From the NCBI GenBank assembly GCA_020636045.1, contig JACJYP010000003.1, positions 310,001 through 374,000 on the forward strand: a DNA stretch of 64,000 bases, in the 5' to 3' direction. The notes beneath the pieces were generated by a model, which saw only the letters and a program-made list of their open reading frames with translations, was not told the DNA's origin and searched no databases. This DNA is from Lewinellaceae bacterium. GTDB lineage: Bacteria > Bacteroidota > Bacteroidia > Chitinophagales > Saprospiraceae. Below, piece after piece: positions 1 to 10,198 of this stretch (position 1 is its first letter; each line of letters begins with the position of its first letter). A program made the position numbers and the translations under genes.

Positions 1-2
1 CG

Positions 3-3000
3 GTCAACGCGCTTCCGGCCGCGGCCATCGCTATTGCCGAAAATTCGGGGCTTGCTGCCAACGACGGTATCCTTTGCGAAGGCGCATCGGCTACGCTCAC
101 TGCGAGCGGCGGCAGTTCGTATGCATGGAGCAATGGCGCAAGCACCGCGGAGATCATGGTGTCTTCAGCAGGCGCCTACACGGTGACGGTAACCAATGCA
201 AGCGGATGTACGTCCACTGCTACGGCTTCGATCGTGGTGAACCCGCTTCCAGTGGTCATGATCTCGCCCGCCGATATAACGATCTGTTCCGGTGCATCGG
301 CTACCCTGACGGCCTCCGGAGGCAGTACCTATCTCTGGAGCCCCGGCGGCCAGACGACGCCCTCGATCAATGTAACTACCGCAGGTACTTACAGCGTAGT
401 TGGTACGAATATGAATGGTTGTTCGGCCGGCGCGTCGGCGAACGTTACTGTAAACGCCATTCCGGAATTGTCGCAGGTGTCTACACAACCGACTACCTGC
501 CAGAGCGCCGACGGTGCGATCAATCTGACGGTATCGGGTGCGGGAGGCCCGTACATGTATAACTGGACGACTTCCAACGGCAGCGGTATCGTACAGGGGC
601 AGGAAGATCAGAGCGCGCTTACCGTTGGAACCTATAATGTTGTCGTGACCGACGGCAACGGCTGTTCGGCAAGCCTGTCGGTCTCGCTGACAGGCCCCGG
701 CAACTGCGAACCCTGTCCGGCGATCGGCGCTCTCGTAGCAAATCCGACAGGCGTATGCGTCAATGTGCCTGTTACCCTCACGGCTTCCGGGCTGGTTGAT
801 ATGGGTACCATTTATGGTATTACATTCAAATACGCCACCTCGCCCCTGGCCAACCCGTACAGCGGCGGCACGGTGATCGCAACCATCCCCAACGGAAGCC
901 TGGGCAACGGCGGCACCACTGCCGAAGCCACCACTTCTTTCGCTACGGGAAGTGTCTATTCGATCTACGCCATCCTGGATGTACCGCCTGCAGATACGGC
1001 TTGCCGGCCTTTCCGGGTAATCAGCCTGCCGGTAGTGGACATTCCTTCGGTGAATCCTGTCGCAAACCAGACGGTATGTAATGGAACTGCTACCGCCGCC
1101 GTTTCTTTCAGCGGTCCGGTTTCGGGTACTATATTTAACTGGACAAACAGCAATCCTGCAATCGGCCTGGCGGCCAGCGGCACGGGCGATATTGCTTCTT
1201 TTGCGGCGGTGAACAACGGCGCGGCGCCGATAACGGCGACGATCACCGTTACACCGACGACTTCTGCGACTGCAGGCGCCGTATGTACGGGCAGCCCGGT
1301 ATCGTTTACTATCACCGTCAACCCCGTACCGGTCATCAATGCGGTGACCAATCAAACATACTGCGCCGGCGCTTCGGTACCCTCGGTGGTATTCAGCAGC
1401 AACGTACCGGGCGCAACATTCAACTGGTCGCGTACCAGCGAAGCAATCGGCCTGGGTGTGAACAGCGGAACGGGCAATGTGCCGGCGTTTACGGCAGCCA
1501 ATGCAGGCACGATGCCGCTGACCAGCACATTCAGCGTGGTGGCTTCCTTTACCAACGGCGGCACTACCTGTGCGAGCGCGCCGATACAGTTTACCATCAC
1601 CGTGAATCCGCAACCCTCGGCTTCTGTTTCCCTGACGAGCCAGACCGTTTGCAACGGCTCTGCTACGACGGCGATCAATTACACAGGAGCGATATCCGGC
1701 ACAGTGTACAACTGGACGAACAGCGCTCCCTCGATCGGCCTGGCTTCTTCAGGTACTGGCAACATCGCTTCCTTTACGGCAGTCAATACGGGTGGTGCGC
1801 CGGTGACGGCGACGATCACCATGACGCCGGTATATTCGAACGGCGGCGTCAACTGCAACGGCACGCCCGTTGTATCGACGATCACGGTCAACCCGACGGC
1901 ACAGGTGAATCAGCCGGCCAACGAGGTGACGTGCGGCGGCGCGCCGACGAACATCACGTTCACGACGACCACGTCCGGCACGACGTATTCCTGGACGAAC
2001 AGCAACCCGGCGATCGGCCTGGCGGCCAGCGGCACGGGTAATATTTCATTCACCGCTGCTACGGTAAGCATTTCGACCTCGGCCACGATCACGGTAACGC
2101 CGAACTACACCAACAACGGCGTAAGTTGCCCGGGCGCACCTAAAACCTTTACCATCACGGTCAATCCGCTGCCGACGGTCGATCCGGTTTCCGGCCAGAC
2201 GATGTGCAGCGGCACCGCTACGGCTGCCGTGAGCTTTACAGGCTCTCTGGCGGGCACGGTGTTCAACTGGACGAACAGCACGCCTTCCATCGGCCTTGCT
2301 GCCAGCGGCTCAGGCAACATTGCGTCGTTCGTAACGCAAAATACCACGCCGGACATTCAGGTAGCCACGATCACCGTGACGCCGGTCTTCAACGTTACGG
2401 GTGGCAGCTGCCCGGGTACGCCGATCACTTTCACCATCACCGTGTACCCGCTTCCCCTCGTCAATGTTGGCGCCGACCTGTCCATCTGCCAAAACCAGAA
2501 AGCCTCGCTGACCGCACAACTGGGCGGCGGCGCTACCGGCGGTACCTGGAGCGGCGGTGCGGGTACTTTCAGCAATGCAAATGCTGCGACGACCAACTAT
2601 ACCCCCGCAGCAAGTGAATACGGTAACACCGTGACCCTGACGTTCACCAGCAACGATCCGGCAGGGCCATGCCCTGCAGTGTCGGATGCGCTGCAACTCA
2701 CGGTCAACACCCTTCCGATCGTCAGTGCAGGCGTCGATGTGAAGATCTGTCAGGACGGCGTGCTGAGCATGAGCGCACTGGGCGCCGCTATCCAGGCTAA
2801 TGGCAGCGGCGTCACCACCGGCAGCTGGTCGACCAGCGGTTCGGGTACTTTCCAGCCGAACAACAACTTCCCCGCCGCCGTGACCTACACGCCGAGCGCG
2901 GCAGATGTGCTGGCCGGCTTTGTTACGCTGACGCTGACCAGCGCCGATCCGGCAGGCCCCTGCAACTCGGTAAGCGATAATGCTTTGCTGACGTTCAAAG

Positions 3001-6000
3001 GCCCGGAAACGCTCGTTTGCAACGACAACGTACAGGTGTCGCTCGACCAGACCGGCCTGGCACTGATAAACCCCGACATGGTTCTGGAGGGTACTTACGA
3101 CGATGACTTCTTCACCGTCTCCATTTACCAGAACAATGTCAGCATCGGAAATACGGTCGACTGCTCGCAGGTCGGCAAAACCCTGCAGGTCCGGATCACC
3201 GATATCTGTACGGGTGTGTACTGCTGGGGCACGATCAAGATCGAAGATAAATTGTCGCCCGTGCTGAGCTGCTCGGATATCAACCTGGTTTGCGCGATCA
3301 CGGACTACTCGCCGACCTACCTGCAGAATACGCTGGGTCTCCTGAACGCGTACCCGACGGTGGATGAGAACTGTGACCAGTATACGCTGAGCCATGTCGA
3401 CGACTGGTTCGACCTGACCTGCGACGATAATTACAGCGCTTATGTACGCCGGGTCTGGACCGCTACCGATGCCAGCGGCAACAAAGGCACCTGCACCCAG
3501 TTTATCAATTTTGAGCGCAAGCACGTGAGCGATGTGGTGTTCCCGCAGGATGTGACGATCAGCTGCACCGGCAATGTGAATACCGCTCCTTCGGCTACGG
3601 GCGCCCCCTACATTTTGGCCTTCGGCCAGCAATGGTCGGTGTACCCCGTAGGCGGTTTCTGCGAATTGCAATCCGCGTATACCGATCAACTGCTGCCGGT
3701 GTGCGACGGGACATACAAGATCCTTCGTACCTGGACGGTATACGACTGGTGTTTGCCCACCAATCCCACACCGCCCGGAGCGAATCCCGCGTACTTTATC
3801 CAGGTGATCAAGGTGATCGACGACCAGGGACCGGCCATTGCCTGCCCGGCCAACGTGACCGTCAGCACCGATCCCTTCGGCTGCTGTGCAACGACCGATC
3901 TGGCGGATGTGATCGTGGAAGATGCCTGCTCGCGGGTGAACAGCGCCACTGCCCGCGTGGTGGTGCGCGACCAGTATACCAATGAGGTGATCGCCACGTA
4001 CGATCTGCCGGGCAGCCTGACCACATTCCCGGGCAATAACATCTGGGATGCGGACACCCTGGCAGCCTTCGGGATTACCCCCTGTCTGCCGCTCGGCAAC
4101 CATACGGTGACGTACACGGTTGAAGATGCCTGCGGCAATACGAGCACCTGCGCCTACACGCTGACGGTAGACGACCAGACGCCTCCTGTGGTGGCTTGCG
4201 ACGAGCATACGCAGGTAGCACTGGGCGCTTCCGGTATGGCCTTCGTAAATGCGACGACGTTTGACGACGGTTCTTACGACAACTGCTCTGCCGTTCATTT
4301 CAAGGCGCGGCGCATGGACCAGAATGACTGCCAGCCCAACGATATGTTTTACGATCAGGTAAAATTCTGCTGCTCCGATATCAATGATACCATCACCGTG
4401 ATCCTGCGCGTATACGACGTGGATGTTCCCGCCGATTCGGTGGACATCGATTTTGAAGAGCAGAATGCGAACGACTGTATGGTGCAGGTGTTCGTGGAAG
4501 ACAAGATCAAGCCGACCTGCAACGCCCCGGCGAATGTGACGATCAGTTGCGAAGCCTTCGACCCGAGCCTGTGGGCCTACGGCACGGCGACCAGCCAGGA
4601 CAACTGCTGCCTGGATACGATCACCGAAAGCCGGAACTACAACCTGTTCGATACGCTGTGCAATAAAGGCACGATCACGCGCACCTTCCGTGCGTTCGAC
4701 TGCGCCGGCAACAGCACGCAGTGCACGCAGCGGGTGTTCGTGAACTACGAGCAGGACTACTTCATCAAGTTCCCGAACGATGTGATCGTGACGATCTGCG
4801 ACGGCACGGGTATGTACGGCGAGCCGACCTTCTTCGGCAAAGATTGCGAACTGCTGGGTGTATCGTTCGAAGACGAAGTGTTCACGGTGGTTCCGGACGC
4901 ATGTCTGAAGATCGAGCGGACCTGGAAGATCATCAACTGGTGCACGTACAACCCCAACGGCGGTTGTGTTATCGTACCGAACCCGAACCCGAATGCGACA
5001 TCGAACAGCCCGCAGAACCTGCCGGGCCCGATCGTATCGGCACTGGGTACGCCGGCGCCGTGGAATCCGACGGTGATCGCGCTGCAGCCGGGCCAGGCGC
5101 CGACGAACTTCTCGGTGTATTACGACCCGAATGCAAACTGTTATGTCTATAAGCAGATCATCAAGATCATCGACACCCACAAGCCCATTGTATCGAACTG
5201 CCCGGCCTCTCCGGTGGAATACTGCGATGTGACGGCGAACGACCCGCAGTTGTGGAACCAGTCGTACTGGTGGGACGGCGTAGTGGGTCAGCATGACCTT
5301 TGCGAAGGCGATGCTGCGCTGACGATCACGGCAACGGACTCCTGCTCGGGTTCATACCTGACGATCTCGTACCTGCTGTTCCTTGACCTGGACGGCGACG
5401 GCACGATGGAAACGGTGGTGAGCAGCAACAACACGCCGGCGCCGGGCACGGTGAACTACAACAACGTGGGCACGCCGAGTTACTCCGGCGGCACGCCGCA
5501 GGTGTTCGACGGCCGTCCGGTGCTGCCCAACGAGATCTACCGCTGGGCGCTGCACCAGAGCGTGTCGGGTACGGCGCGCACGGCAAGCGTACAGTGGAAG
5601 ACCTTCCCGCAGATGCCGACGCCGACCAACCAGTTCGGCTCGCCGGGTATCGCACCGCAGTTGCCGTACGGCACGCACAAGATCAAGTGGACGATCTCTG
5701 ACGGCTGCGGCAACGAGACGTACTGCGAATACACGTTCGTGGTGAAAGACTGCAAGGCGCCGACGGTGGTATGCCACAACGGTCTGAGTGTGAACATCAT
5801 GCCGACGCAGATGATACAGTTGTGGGCGACGGACTTCCTGCAGTATGCGGAAGACAACTGCACGCCGCCGACGCCGACGACGCCGGGACCGAACCAGTTG
5901 GTGTTTGCGATCCGCAAAGCGGGTCAGGGCACGGGCTTCCCCGTGGATGCGTTGGGTAACCCGATCACGAACGTGACCTTCACGTGTGCGGAGTTGGGCA

Positions 6001-7307
6001 TGCAGTTGGTGGAACTGTGGGCGATGGACCTTGCGGGCAACGCCGACTTCTGCCAGACCTTCGTGGAAGTGCAGGACAACAACAACAACTGCAACAACGA
6101 CAATGTGACGGTAGCCGGCGCGCTGACCACGGAAGTGGGCGACGGTGTGGAAGATGCGAATGTGAATTTGCAGGCAGGTGCGATCAGTCTGTTCGATATG
6201 TCTGACGACCAGGGTGCATACATGTTTGCGAACCAGGTGCCGAAAGGCGCGGACTACACGGTGACACCGACGAAAGACGACAACCCGCTCAACGGCGTAT
6301 CGACCTATGACCTTGTGCTGATCTCAAAGCACATCCTGGGTCTTGAGCCGCTGAACAGTCCGTACAAAATGATCGCAGCGGATGCGAACAAGTCGAACTC
6401 GATCACGACTTTCGACATTGTGGAGATCCGCAAGTTGATCCTGGGTATCTACAACGAGTTGCCGAACAACACGTCGTGGCGCTTTGTGGATGCGGACTTT
6501 GTGTTCCCGCAGCCTGCCAATCCGTTTGCTACGCAGTTTCCGGAGACGAAGAGCGTGGCGGATGTGCAGACAAGCCAGTTGGCCGACGACTTCGTGGGTG
6601 TGAAAGTGGGTGATGTGAACGGCACGGCGATCGCCAATGCGCTGATGAGCGCTGACGATCGCGCTCAAAGCACGCTGCTGTTCGACGTACAGGATCGCGC
6701 GGTGAAAGCCGGCGAGGTATTCGAAGTGACCTTCAGGGGCGCTGAGAAAGTACAGGGCTACCAGTTCACGATGAACTTCGCCGGACTGGAAGTAGTGGAC
6801 GTGGTACCGGGAGCAGGCATGCAGGCCGACAACTTCGGCGTGTTCGCTGACGCGATCACAACCTCGGTGGACGGCGCCTCGAACGAGTTCAGCGTGAAGT
6901 TCCGCGCGGTGAAGAGCGGGAATTTAAGCGAACTGCTGAGGGTATCGAGCCGCATCACGCGGGCAGAAGCATACAGCGAGTCGAACGGTCTGATGGACGT
7001 GGCGCTGCGCTTCAACAGCCAGGGCGGCGCGGTGATATCGGGTGTAGGCTTCGAGTTGTACCAGAACCAGCCCAACCCGTTTGTGCACAAAACGCTCATC
7101 GGATTCCACCTGCCGGAGGCGGCGGAAGCGACGCTGACGGTGTACGACGAAACGGGTCGTGTGTTGTTCACGCAGAAAGGTCAGTATGGCAAGGGCTACA
7201 ACGCCGTAGCGATCGACCGCGCGCTGCTGAACACCACGGGTGTGATGTACTACAAACTGGAAACTGCAACGGATGCAGCAACCAGGAAGATGATCCAGAC
7301 GAAGTAA
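3..7307 (+). CDS. Giant T9SS-secreted surface protein with PKD-like repeats, dockerin-like and cohesin-like modules (5' truncated)
   Basis: The reading frame is open from the first bases of the window, so the N terminus and signal peptide lie upstream; about 2434 residues are visible. It starts with short Ig/PKD-like repeats of the CSGASATLTASGGS type, followed by about five copies of a ~95-residue PKD-like module containing FNWTNSNPAIGLAASGTG-type cores, two copies of a TGGTWSGGAGTF-type module, and then a Cys-rich HYR-like region. Near the end (nt 6290-6460) a paired segment with STYDLVLISKHILGL and TTFDIVEIRKLILGI resembles a dockerin type I duplex. It is followed by a cohesin-like beta domain (about nt 6675-7010) and a T9SS type A sorting domain (ELYQNQPNPF ... 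YKLETATDA). The protein is therefore probably moved across the outer membrane by T9SS and attached to the surface, perhaps as an adhesin. That role is inference; the module identities rest on pattern only. Confidence 0.9.
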   Translation, partial: VNALPAAAIAIAENSGLAANDGILCEGASATLTASGGSSYAWSNGASTAEIMVSSAGAYTVTVTNASGCTSTATASIVVNPLPVVMISPADITICSGASATLTASGGSTYLWSPGGQTTPSINVTTAGTYSVVGTNMNGCSAGASANVTVNAIPELSQVSTQPTTCQSADGAINLTVSGAGGPYMYNWTTSNGSGIVQGQEDQSALTVGTYNVVVTDGNGCSASLSVSLTGPGNCEPCPAIGALVANPTGVCVNVPVTLTASGLVDMGTIYGITFKYATSPLANPYSGGTVIATIPNGSLGNGGTTAEATTSFATGSVYSIYAILDVPPADTACRPFRVISLPVVDIPSVNPVANQTVCNGTATAAVSFSGPVSGTIFNWTNSNPAIGLAASGTGDIASFAAVNNGAAPITATITVTPTTSATAGAVCTGSPVSFTITVNPVPVINAVTNQTYCAGASVPSVVFSSNVPGATFNWSRTSEAIGLGVNSGTGNVPAFTAANAGTMPLTSTFSVVASFTNGGTTCASAPIQFTITVNPQPSASVSLTSQTVCNGSATTAINYTGAISGTVYNWTNSAPSIGLASSGTGNIASFTAVNTGGAPVTATITMTPVYSNGGVNCNGTPVVSTITVNPTAQVNQPANEVTCGGAPTNITFTTTTSGTTYSWTNSNPAIGLAASGTGNISFTAATVSISTSATITVTPNYTNNGVSCPGAPKTFTITVNPLPTVDPVSGQTMCSGTATAAVSFTGSLAGTVFNWTNSTPSIGLAASGSGNIASFVTQNTTPDIQVATITVTPVFNVTGGSCPGTPITFTITVYPLPLVNVGADLSICQNQKASLTAQLGGGATGGTWSGGAGTFSNANAATTNYTPAASEYGNTVTLTFTSNDPAGPCPAVSDALQLTVNTLPIVSAGVDVKICQDGVLSMSALGAAIQANGSGVTTGSWSTSGSGTFQPNNNFPAAVTYTPSAADVLAGFVTLTLTSADPAGPCNSVSDNALLTFKGPETLVCNDNVQVSLDQTGLALINPDMVLEGTYDDDFFTVSIYQNNVSIGNTVDCSQVGKTLQVRITDICTGVYCWGTIKIEDKLSPVLSCSDINLVCAITDYSPTYLQNTLGLLNAYPTVDENCDQYTLSHVDDWFDLTCDDNYSAYVRRVWTATDASGNKGTCTQFINFERKHVSDVVFPQDVTISCTGNVNTAPSATGAPYILAFGQQWSVYPVGGFCELQSAYTDQLLPVCDGTYKILRTWTVYDWCLPTNPTPPGANPAYFIQVIKVIDDQGPAIACPANVTVSTDPFGCCATTDLADVIVEDACSRVNSATARVVVRDQYTNEVIATYDLPGSLTTFPGNNIWDADTLAAFGITPCLPLGNHTVTYTVEDACGNTSTCAYTLTVDDQTPPVVACDEHTQVALGASGMAFVNATTFDDGSYDNCSAVHFKARRMDQNDCQPNDMFYDQVKFCCSDINDTITVILRVYDVDVPADSVDIDFEEQNANDCMVQVFVEDKIKPTCNAPANVTISCEAFDPSLWAYGTATSQDNCCLDTITESRNYNLFDTLCNKGTITRTFRAFDCAGNSTQCTQRVFVNYEQDYFIKFPNDVIVTICDGTGMYGEPTFFGKDCELLGVSFEDEVFTVVPDACLKIERTWKIINWCTYNPNGGCVIVPNPNPNATSNSPQNLPGPIVSALGTPAPWNPTVIALQPGQAPTNFSVYYDPNANCYVYKQIIKIIDTHKPIVSNCPASPVEYCDVTANDPQLWNQSYWWDGVVGQHDLCEGDAALTITATDSCSGSYLTISYLLFLDLDGDGTMETVVSSNNTPAPGTVNYNNVGTPSYSGGTPQVFDGRPVLPNEIYRWALHQSVSGTARTASVQWKTFPQMPTPTNQFGSPGIAPQLPYGTHKIKWTISDGCGNETYCEYTFVVKDCKAPTVVCHNGLSVNIMPTQMIQLWATDFLQYAEDNCTPPTPTTPGPNQLVFAIRKAGQGTGFPVDALGNPITNVTFTCAELGMQLVELWAMDLAGNADFCQTFVEVQDNNNNCNNDNVTVAGALTTEVGDGVEDANVNLQAGAISLFDMSDDQGAYMFANQVPKGADYTVTPTKDDNPLNGVSTYDLVLISKHILGLEPLNSPYKMIAADANKSNSITTFDIVEIRKLILGIYNELPNNTSWRFVDADFVFPQPANPFATQFPETKSVADVQTSQLADDFVGVKVGDVNGTAIANALMSADDRAQSTLLFDVQDRAVKAGEVFEVTFRGAEKVQGYQFTMNFAGLEVVDVVPGAGMQADNFGVFADAITTSVDGASNEFSVKFRAVKSGNLSELLRVSSRITRAEAYSESNGLMDVALRFNSQGGAVISGVGFELYQNQPNPFVHKTLIGFHLPEAAEATLTVYDETGRVLFTQKGQYGKGYNAVAIDRALLNTTGVMYYKLETATDAATRKMIQTK

Positions 7308-7352
7308 AACGAATAGAAGTGAAAGGCGAATAATGCTTCGCCGACAAATATT

Positions 7353-7397
7353 GCCGCCCTGTTCCGTATCGCCGGAGCAGGGCGGCTTTAGTTTTTT
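7353..7397 (+). terminator. Rho-independent terminator of the giant surface protein gene
   Basis: A perfect 9-bp stem, GCCGCCCTG (7353-7361) with CAGGGCGGC (7378-7386), is followed by a T-rich tail on the plus strand, 46 bases after the stop codon. Confidence 0.85.
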
Positions 7398-7602
7398 AGG
7401 TTGTGGCGACTGAGACGACTCTTGCAGCCTGGTCACAGGGAAATGTCTGTACAGCAACATGACTGCGGGAACGCAGCTATCTGCCGTTGCCTGTCAAGTA
7501 CAAGAATACTGTTCAGTGAATCGCTGCGTACGAGGATCGGTACATACGGTGGTGTGAGAGGGCTGCGGTGGGTCAATTGGGCTCACCGCTTCCTACTCGA
7601 TT
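7398..7602 (+). mobile_element. Group II intron 3' remnant (domains V and VI)
   Basis: From about 7518 the sequence matches the usual 3' end of bacterial group II introns. A domain V-like hairpin has a 7-bp lower stem, ATCGCTG with CGGTGGT, and an upper GTAC/GTAC stem. Then come TACGGTGGTGTGAGAGG, a domain VI stem GCGGTG/CACCGC (7565-7570 with 7583-7588), and the terminal TCCTACTCGAT ending near 7601. No reverse transcriptase gene and no recognisable domain I is present upstream, because the surface-protein terminator lies only about 120 bases before domain V. This is therefore a truncated relic. Its left boundary is uncertain; 7398 marks only the start of the unexplained stretch. It sits at the edge of the AT-rich island that follows. 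Confidence 0.75.
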
Positions 7603-7672
7603 ACAGTTTCACCTTCTTTATTTTCCTTCGATAACGGCAGATTATCTAAATCAACGCAAATCCTCATATCAA

Positions 7673-8389
7673 TCAAATCTTTAGAAACTCTTTTAATTCA
7701 TTAGGTGTGCCTAACACGTGAATTTCAGTTAACTGCAATTTTCTAATTACTTGCCCAGCATCAATCAAATATTGGTAGGCTGGCATCACATAATATTCTC
7801 CATTTACCGTTATCCCATATTCAATCATTTTCTCCGCTGCCCAAACAAAATCTTTTCCTTTTTTGAAATAGTATAATCCCATTGTAGCATCATTCGAGAT
7901 AACTTTTTTTTCTGCAACCTCAACTACTATATCCGAATTTTCAGTTCTCACATAGCTAAGATTTGATGCATTTGATTTGAAAACTGGAATAAAGCCGTCA
8001 CATTCTGTGTGATTTCCAATCGCTCTTGATAATTCAATCGGCGCGGTAGGCGCATAAGTGTCACAATTATAAATTATTAAAGGTTCATCTGTATTGATTT
8101 TTTCTTTTGCGAGTAAGACTGTTGTTGCCTGTCCCATTGGGGGAACTTTTTGAATTATTATTTCTATTTGAGGTGAAAACGTTTTTTTCAGAATTTCATC
8201 AATATTAAACTCTAAAACATGGTTTTGATTAACGATAAAAATAAGGTTGTCAGGTTCAACTTTTGGAATACTTTCAAGTGCCCACCAAACCATTGGTTTC
8301 CCTTTTACGTCAATTATCGGTTTCGGAAGTTTATACCCCTGAACTGAAAACCTTTTCCCATACCCAGCCATTGGAATTACAATATTCAT
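7673..8389 (-). CDS. Sugar-phosphate/NTP nucleotidyltransferase
   Basis: 238 residues. The N terminus, MNIVIPMAGYGKRF, followed by KLPKPIIDVKGKPMV is the nucleotide-binding signature of the NTP_transferase fold, as in glucose-1-phosphate and choline-phosphate nucleotidyltransferases. YNCDTYAP is the likely metal-binding Asp region. The family transfers NMP from an NTP onto a sugar phosphate or small alcohol phosphate; the substrate cannot be read from the sequence. Its ATG overlaps the TGA of the upstream gene by four bases (ATGA), indicating translational coupling. Base composition is far more AT-rich than the flanking genome, so the gene is probably acquired. Likely role: activated precursor synthesis for a surface polysaccharide. 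Confidence 0.8.
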   Translation of the reverse strand: MNIVIPMAGYGKRFSVQGYKLPKPIIDVKGKPMVWWALESIPKVEPDNLIFIVNQNHVLEFNIDEILKKTFSPQIEIIIQKVPPMGQATTVLLAKEKINTDEPLIIYNCDTYAPTAPIELSRAIGNHTECDGFIPVFKSNASNLSYVRTENSDIVVEVAEKKVISNDATMGLYYFKKGKDFVWAAEKMIEYGITVNGEYYVMPAYQYLIDAGQVIRKLQLTEIHVLGTPNELKEFLKI

Positions 8390-10095
8390 AGTCCGTAAAG
8401 TTTTTTTAGGTAATCTTCTGTGTAAATCTGAGGATTGAATACTTCATTTAAAATCATAATTCCTCTGGCAAAAAGTCCAATTTGTCTGTTTAAATTTCCT
8501 TTATGTAGGGGAAGCATCGAAATGAACAGCAAACCTTCAATTAGTTTGATACTATCAACGGAAAATCCCTCCTCCTTCAATTGCTGGTCAAACCATTTCA
8601 CAATTTTTTGATGGTCTTCATTATATGGAAGCTTTAGGGTAAGTTTATTTTCTTCTTGACTTGTTTGGAACAAGTCGTGTACAACAAAGTTATATCCTCC
8701 AGATATCGAATGTCGTAGCTTAGCCAAATCATATTTACTATCACCATATATTCCTGACCCGCCAAAATTTCCTCTTGGGTCTATCAGTTTTATCAATCTG
8801 CTGTTAACATCATATAGAATATTACCAAAATGGAAATCTCCATGAATTATGGTAGTATCTTTTCCGTCGTTATAAAGATTAGAAATTCTTTTTTTTATTG
8901 ATTGCCTTAACTGTGGAAATCCTTGCAATTCAACTCCATTTACGATTAATGAATTGTAAGTTAACAGGGAGTTCCAAACCCTATTTTGCTTAGACAGTTT
9001 TTTTAGGCGATTAACTGTCTTATCCCAATACATAGACTTATAACTATCTATTGGCAAATCAGATGAATAAGTGCGAAATTTTCGAGCAATGGAAAGGATG
9101 TGGTCAATAACACTAAACCATATATCAATATGCAAGTTATCATAAACCCATGCTTCTGCTAATGTTGGATAGCCATAGTACTCTAAATACAATTCACATG
9201 GGTTTCCTGATTTTCCGTGGCTAAACTTAATAACTCTTGGGAATAAAGCCAATAATTCATTGGGCAAACCCACATACCACATATACTCCTTATTTAAATC
9301 TGCCGAGTTTTCATTTTGCTTTTGGAGAATACCCAAATCTTCGTCAATGGTTATTGAATTAAATGACCTCACTTCGAGTAATCTCCTTTTACTTTTATTC
9401 AACCCAATTACATTTCCACAATCTAACCACATATTCTTTGGGGCTTGAACTGCCTTTATTTTCTTTTTTTTATTGTATATTATTAAGGCTTGACTTAATT
9501 GGAAAGGTGAATACATATCTGCATTTCCCTGTGCTTCGATCAAACATGATTTAAGCAAAGAAGCGTCACTTATATAATAGAAACCGATTAATGCTTTATC
9601 TGGCAAAACCCTTTCTTTAGGTTTATCTACAAATTTAATTACTTCATTATCATCATTTGTTTCTATATAGCACCACCTAGACTGTTCAGAATTTACATAG
9701 TCGTACATTACCCAATCGTTATCAAAGGAAAATTCGGATTCACAAATCGTATGTCCCAAAACAATAAAAATGTCAGCATCGGCATCTTCCTTGTTTAATC
9801 CTTCCAAGATTGAATTTGCAACTCCCTTTGGATGCCAAGGGTCTTCTACTTCGACAAAATCAATTTTTCTTTCTCGTTGATATCTTTGCCCTAAATAATT
9901 CTGTATTTGTTTGTCATTTTTTGGAATTAACAATACGAAATCATTTAATCCTTGTTTTATTAAATTGTCTAAAATCCAACCAATAATTGGCTTCCCATTA
10001 ATCGGAACCATAGCGGCTGATTTTGTTTTTGAAACGATTGATTGAACTTGTGCTCTTGGCGGCCCTGCCGCTGCAATATATACTTTGGGTTTCAT
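8386..10095 (-). CDS. Bifunctional nucleotidyltransferase-phosphotransferase (LicC/LicA-like domain fusion)
   Basis: 569 residues from the ATG at 10095; an in-frame ATG at 10152 exists, but the conserved fold starts at MKPKVYIAAAG. The N-terminal ~240 residues are a nucleotidyltransferase domain (AAAGPPRAQ, then KSAAMVPINGKPIIGW). The C-terminal ~300 residues are an aminoglycoside/choline-kinase-type phosphotransferase with the Brenner motif HGDFHFGN (H418, D420, N425) and the metal-binding IDPRG (D439). One chain could thus phosphorylate a small alcohol or sugar and convert the phosphate to an NDP derivative. This parallels the separate LicA and LicC enzymes of phosphocholine decoration, but the substrate is unknown. 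The gene is AT-rich, like its neighbours, and translationally coupled to the downstream nucleotidyltransferase. Confidence 0.75.
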   Translation of the reverse strand: MKPKVYIAAAGPPRAQVQSIVSKTKSAAMVPINGKPIIGWILDNLIKQGLNDFVLLIPKNDKQIQNYLGQRYQRERKIDFVEVEDPWHPKGVANSILEGLNKEDADADIFIVLGHTICESEFSFDNDWVMYDYVNSEQSRWCYIETNDDNEVIKFVDKPKERVLPDKALIGFYYISDASLLKSCLIEAQGNADMYSPFQLSQALIIYNKKKKIKAVQAPKNMWLDCGNVIGLNKSKRRLLEVRSFNSITIDEDLGILQKQNENSADLNKEYMWYVGLPNELLALFPRVIKFSHGKSGNPCELYLEYYGYPTLAEAWVYDNLHIDIWFSVIDHILSIARKFRTYSSDLPIDSYKSMYWDKTVNRLKKLSKQNRVWNSLLTYNSLIVNGVELQGFPQLRQSIKKRISNLYNDGKDTTIIHGDFHFGNILYDVNSRLIKLIDPRGNFGGSGIYGDSKYDLAKLRHSISGGYNFVVHDLFQTSQEENKLTLKLPYNEDHQKIVKWFDQQLKEEGFSVDSIKLIEGLLFISMLPLHKGNLNRQIGLFARGIMILNEVFNPQIYTEDYLKKLYGL

Positions 10096-10198
10096 TTTAG
10101 AGTTTTTTTGGTCTTTTTCACTTTTTACCGGAAGAAACAAAAGCCAAAGCAAACATAGGCGAGGTGTATAGATTCACTTCATTTCACTACACTATACT

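Noticed and set aside
2310..5294. Minus-strand open frame of about 990 codons within the giant surface protein
   Set aside because: It is Arg/His/Val-rich and lies entirely antisense to repeated, clearly coding PKD and HYR-like modules.
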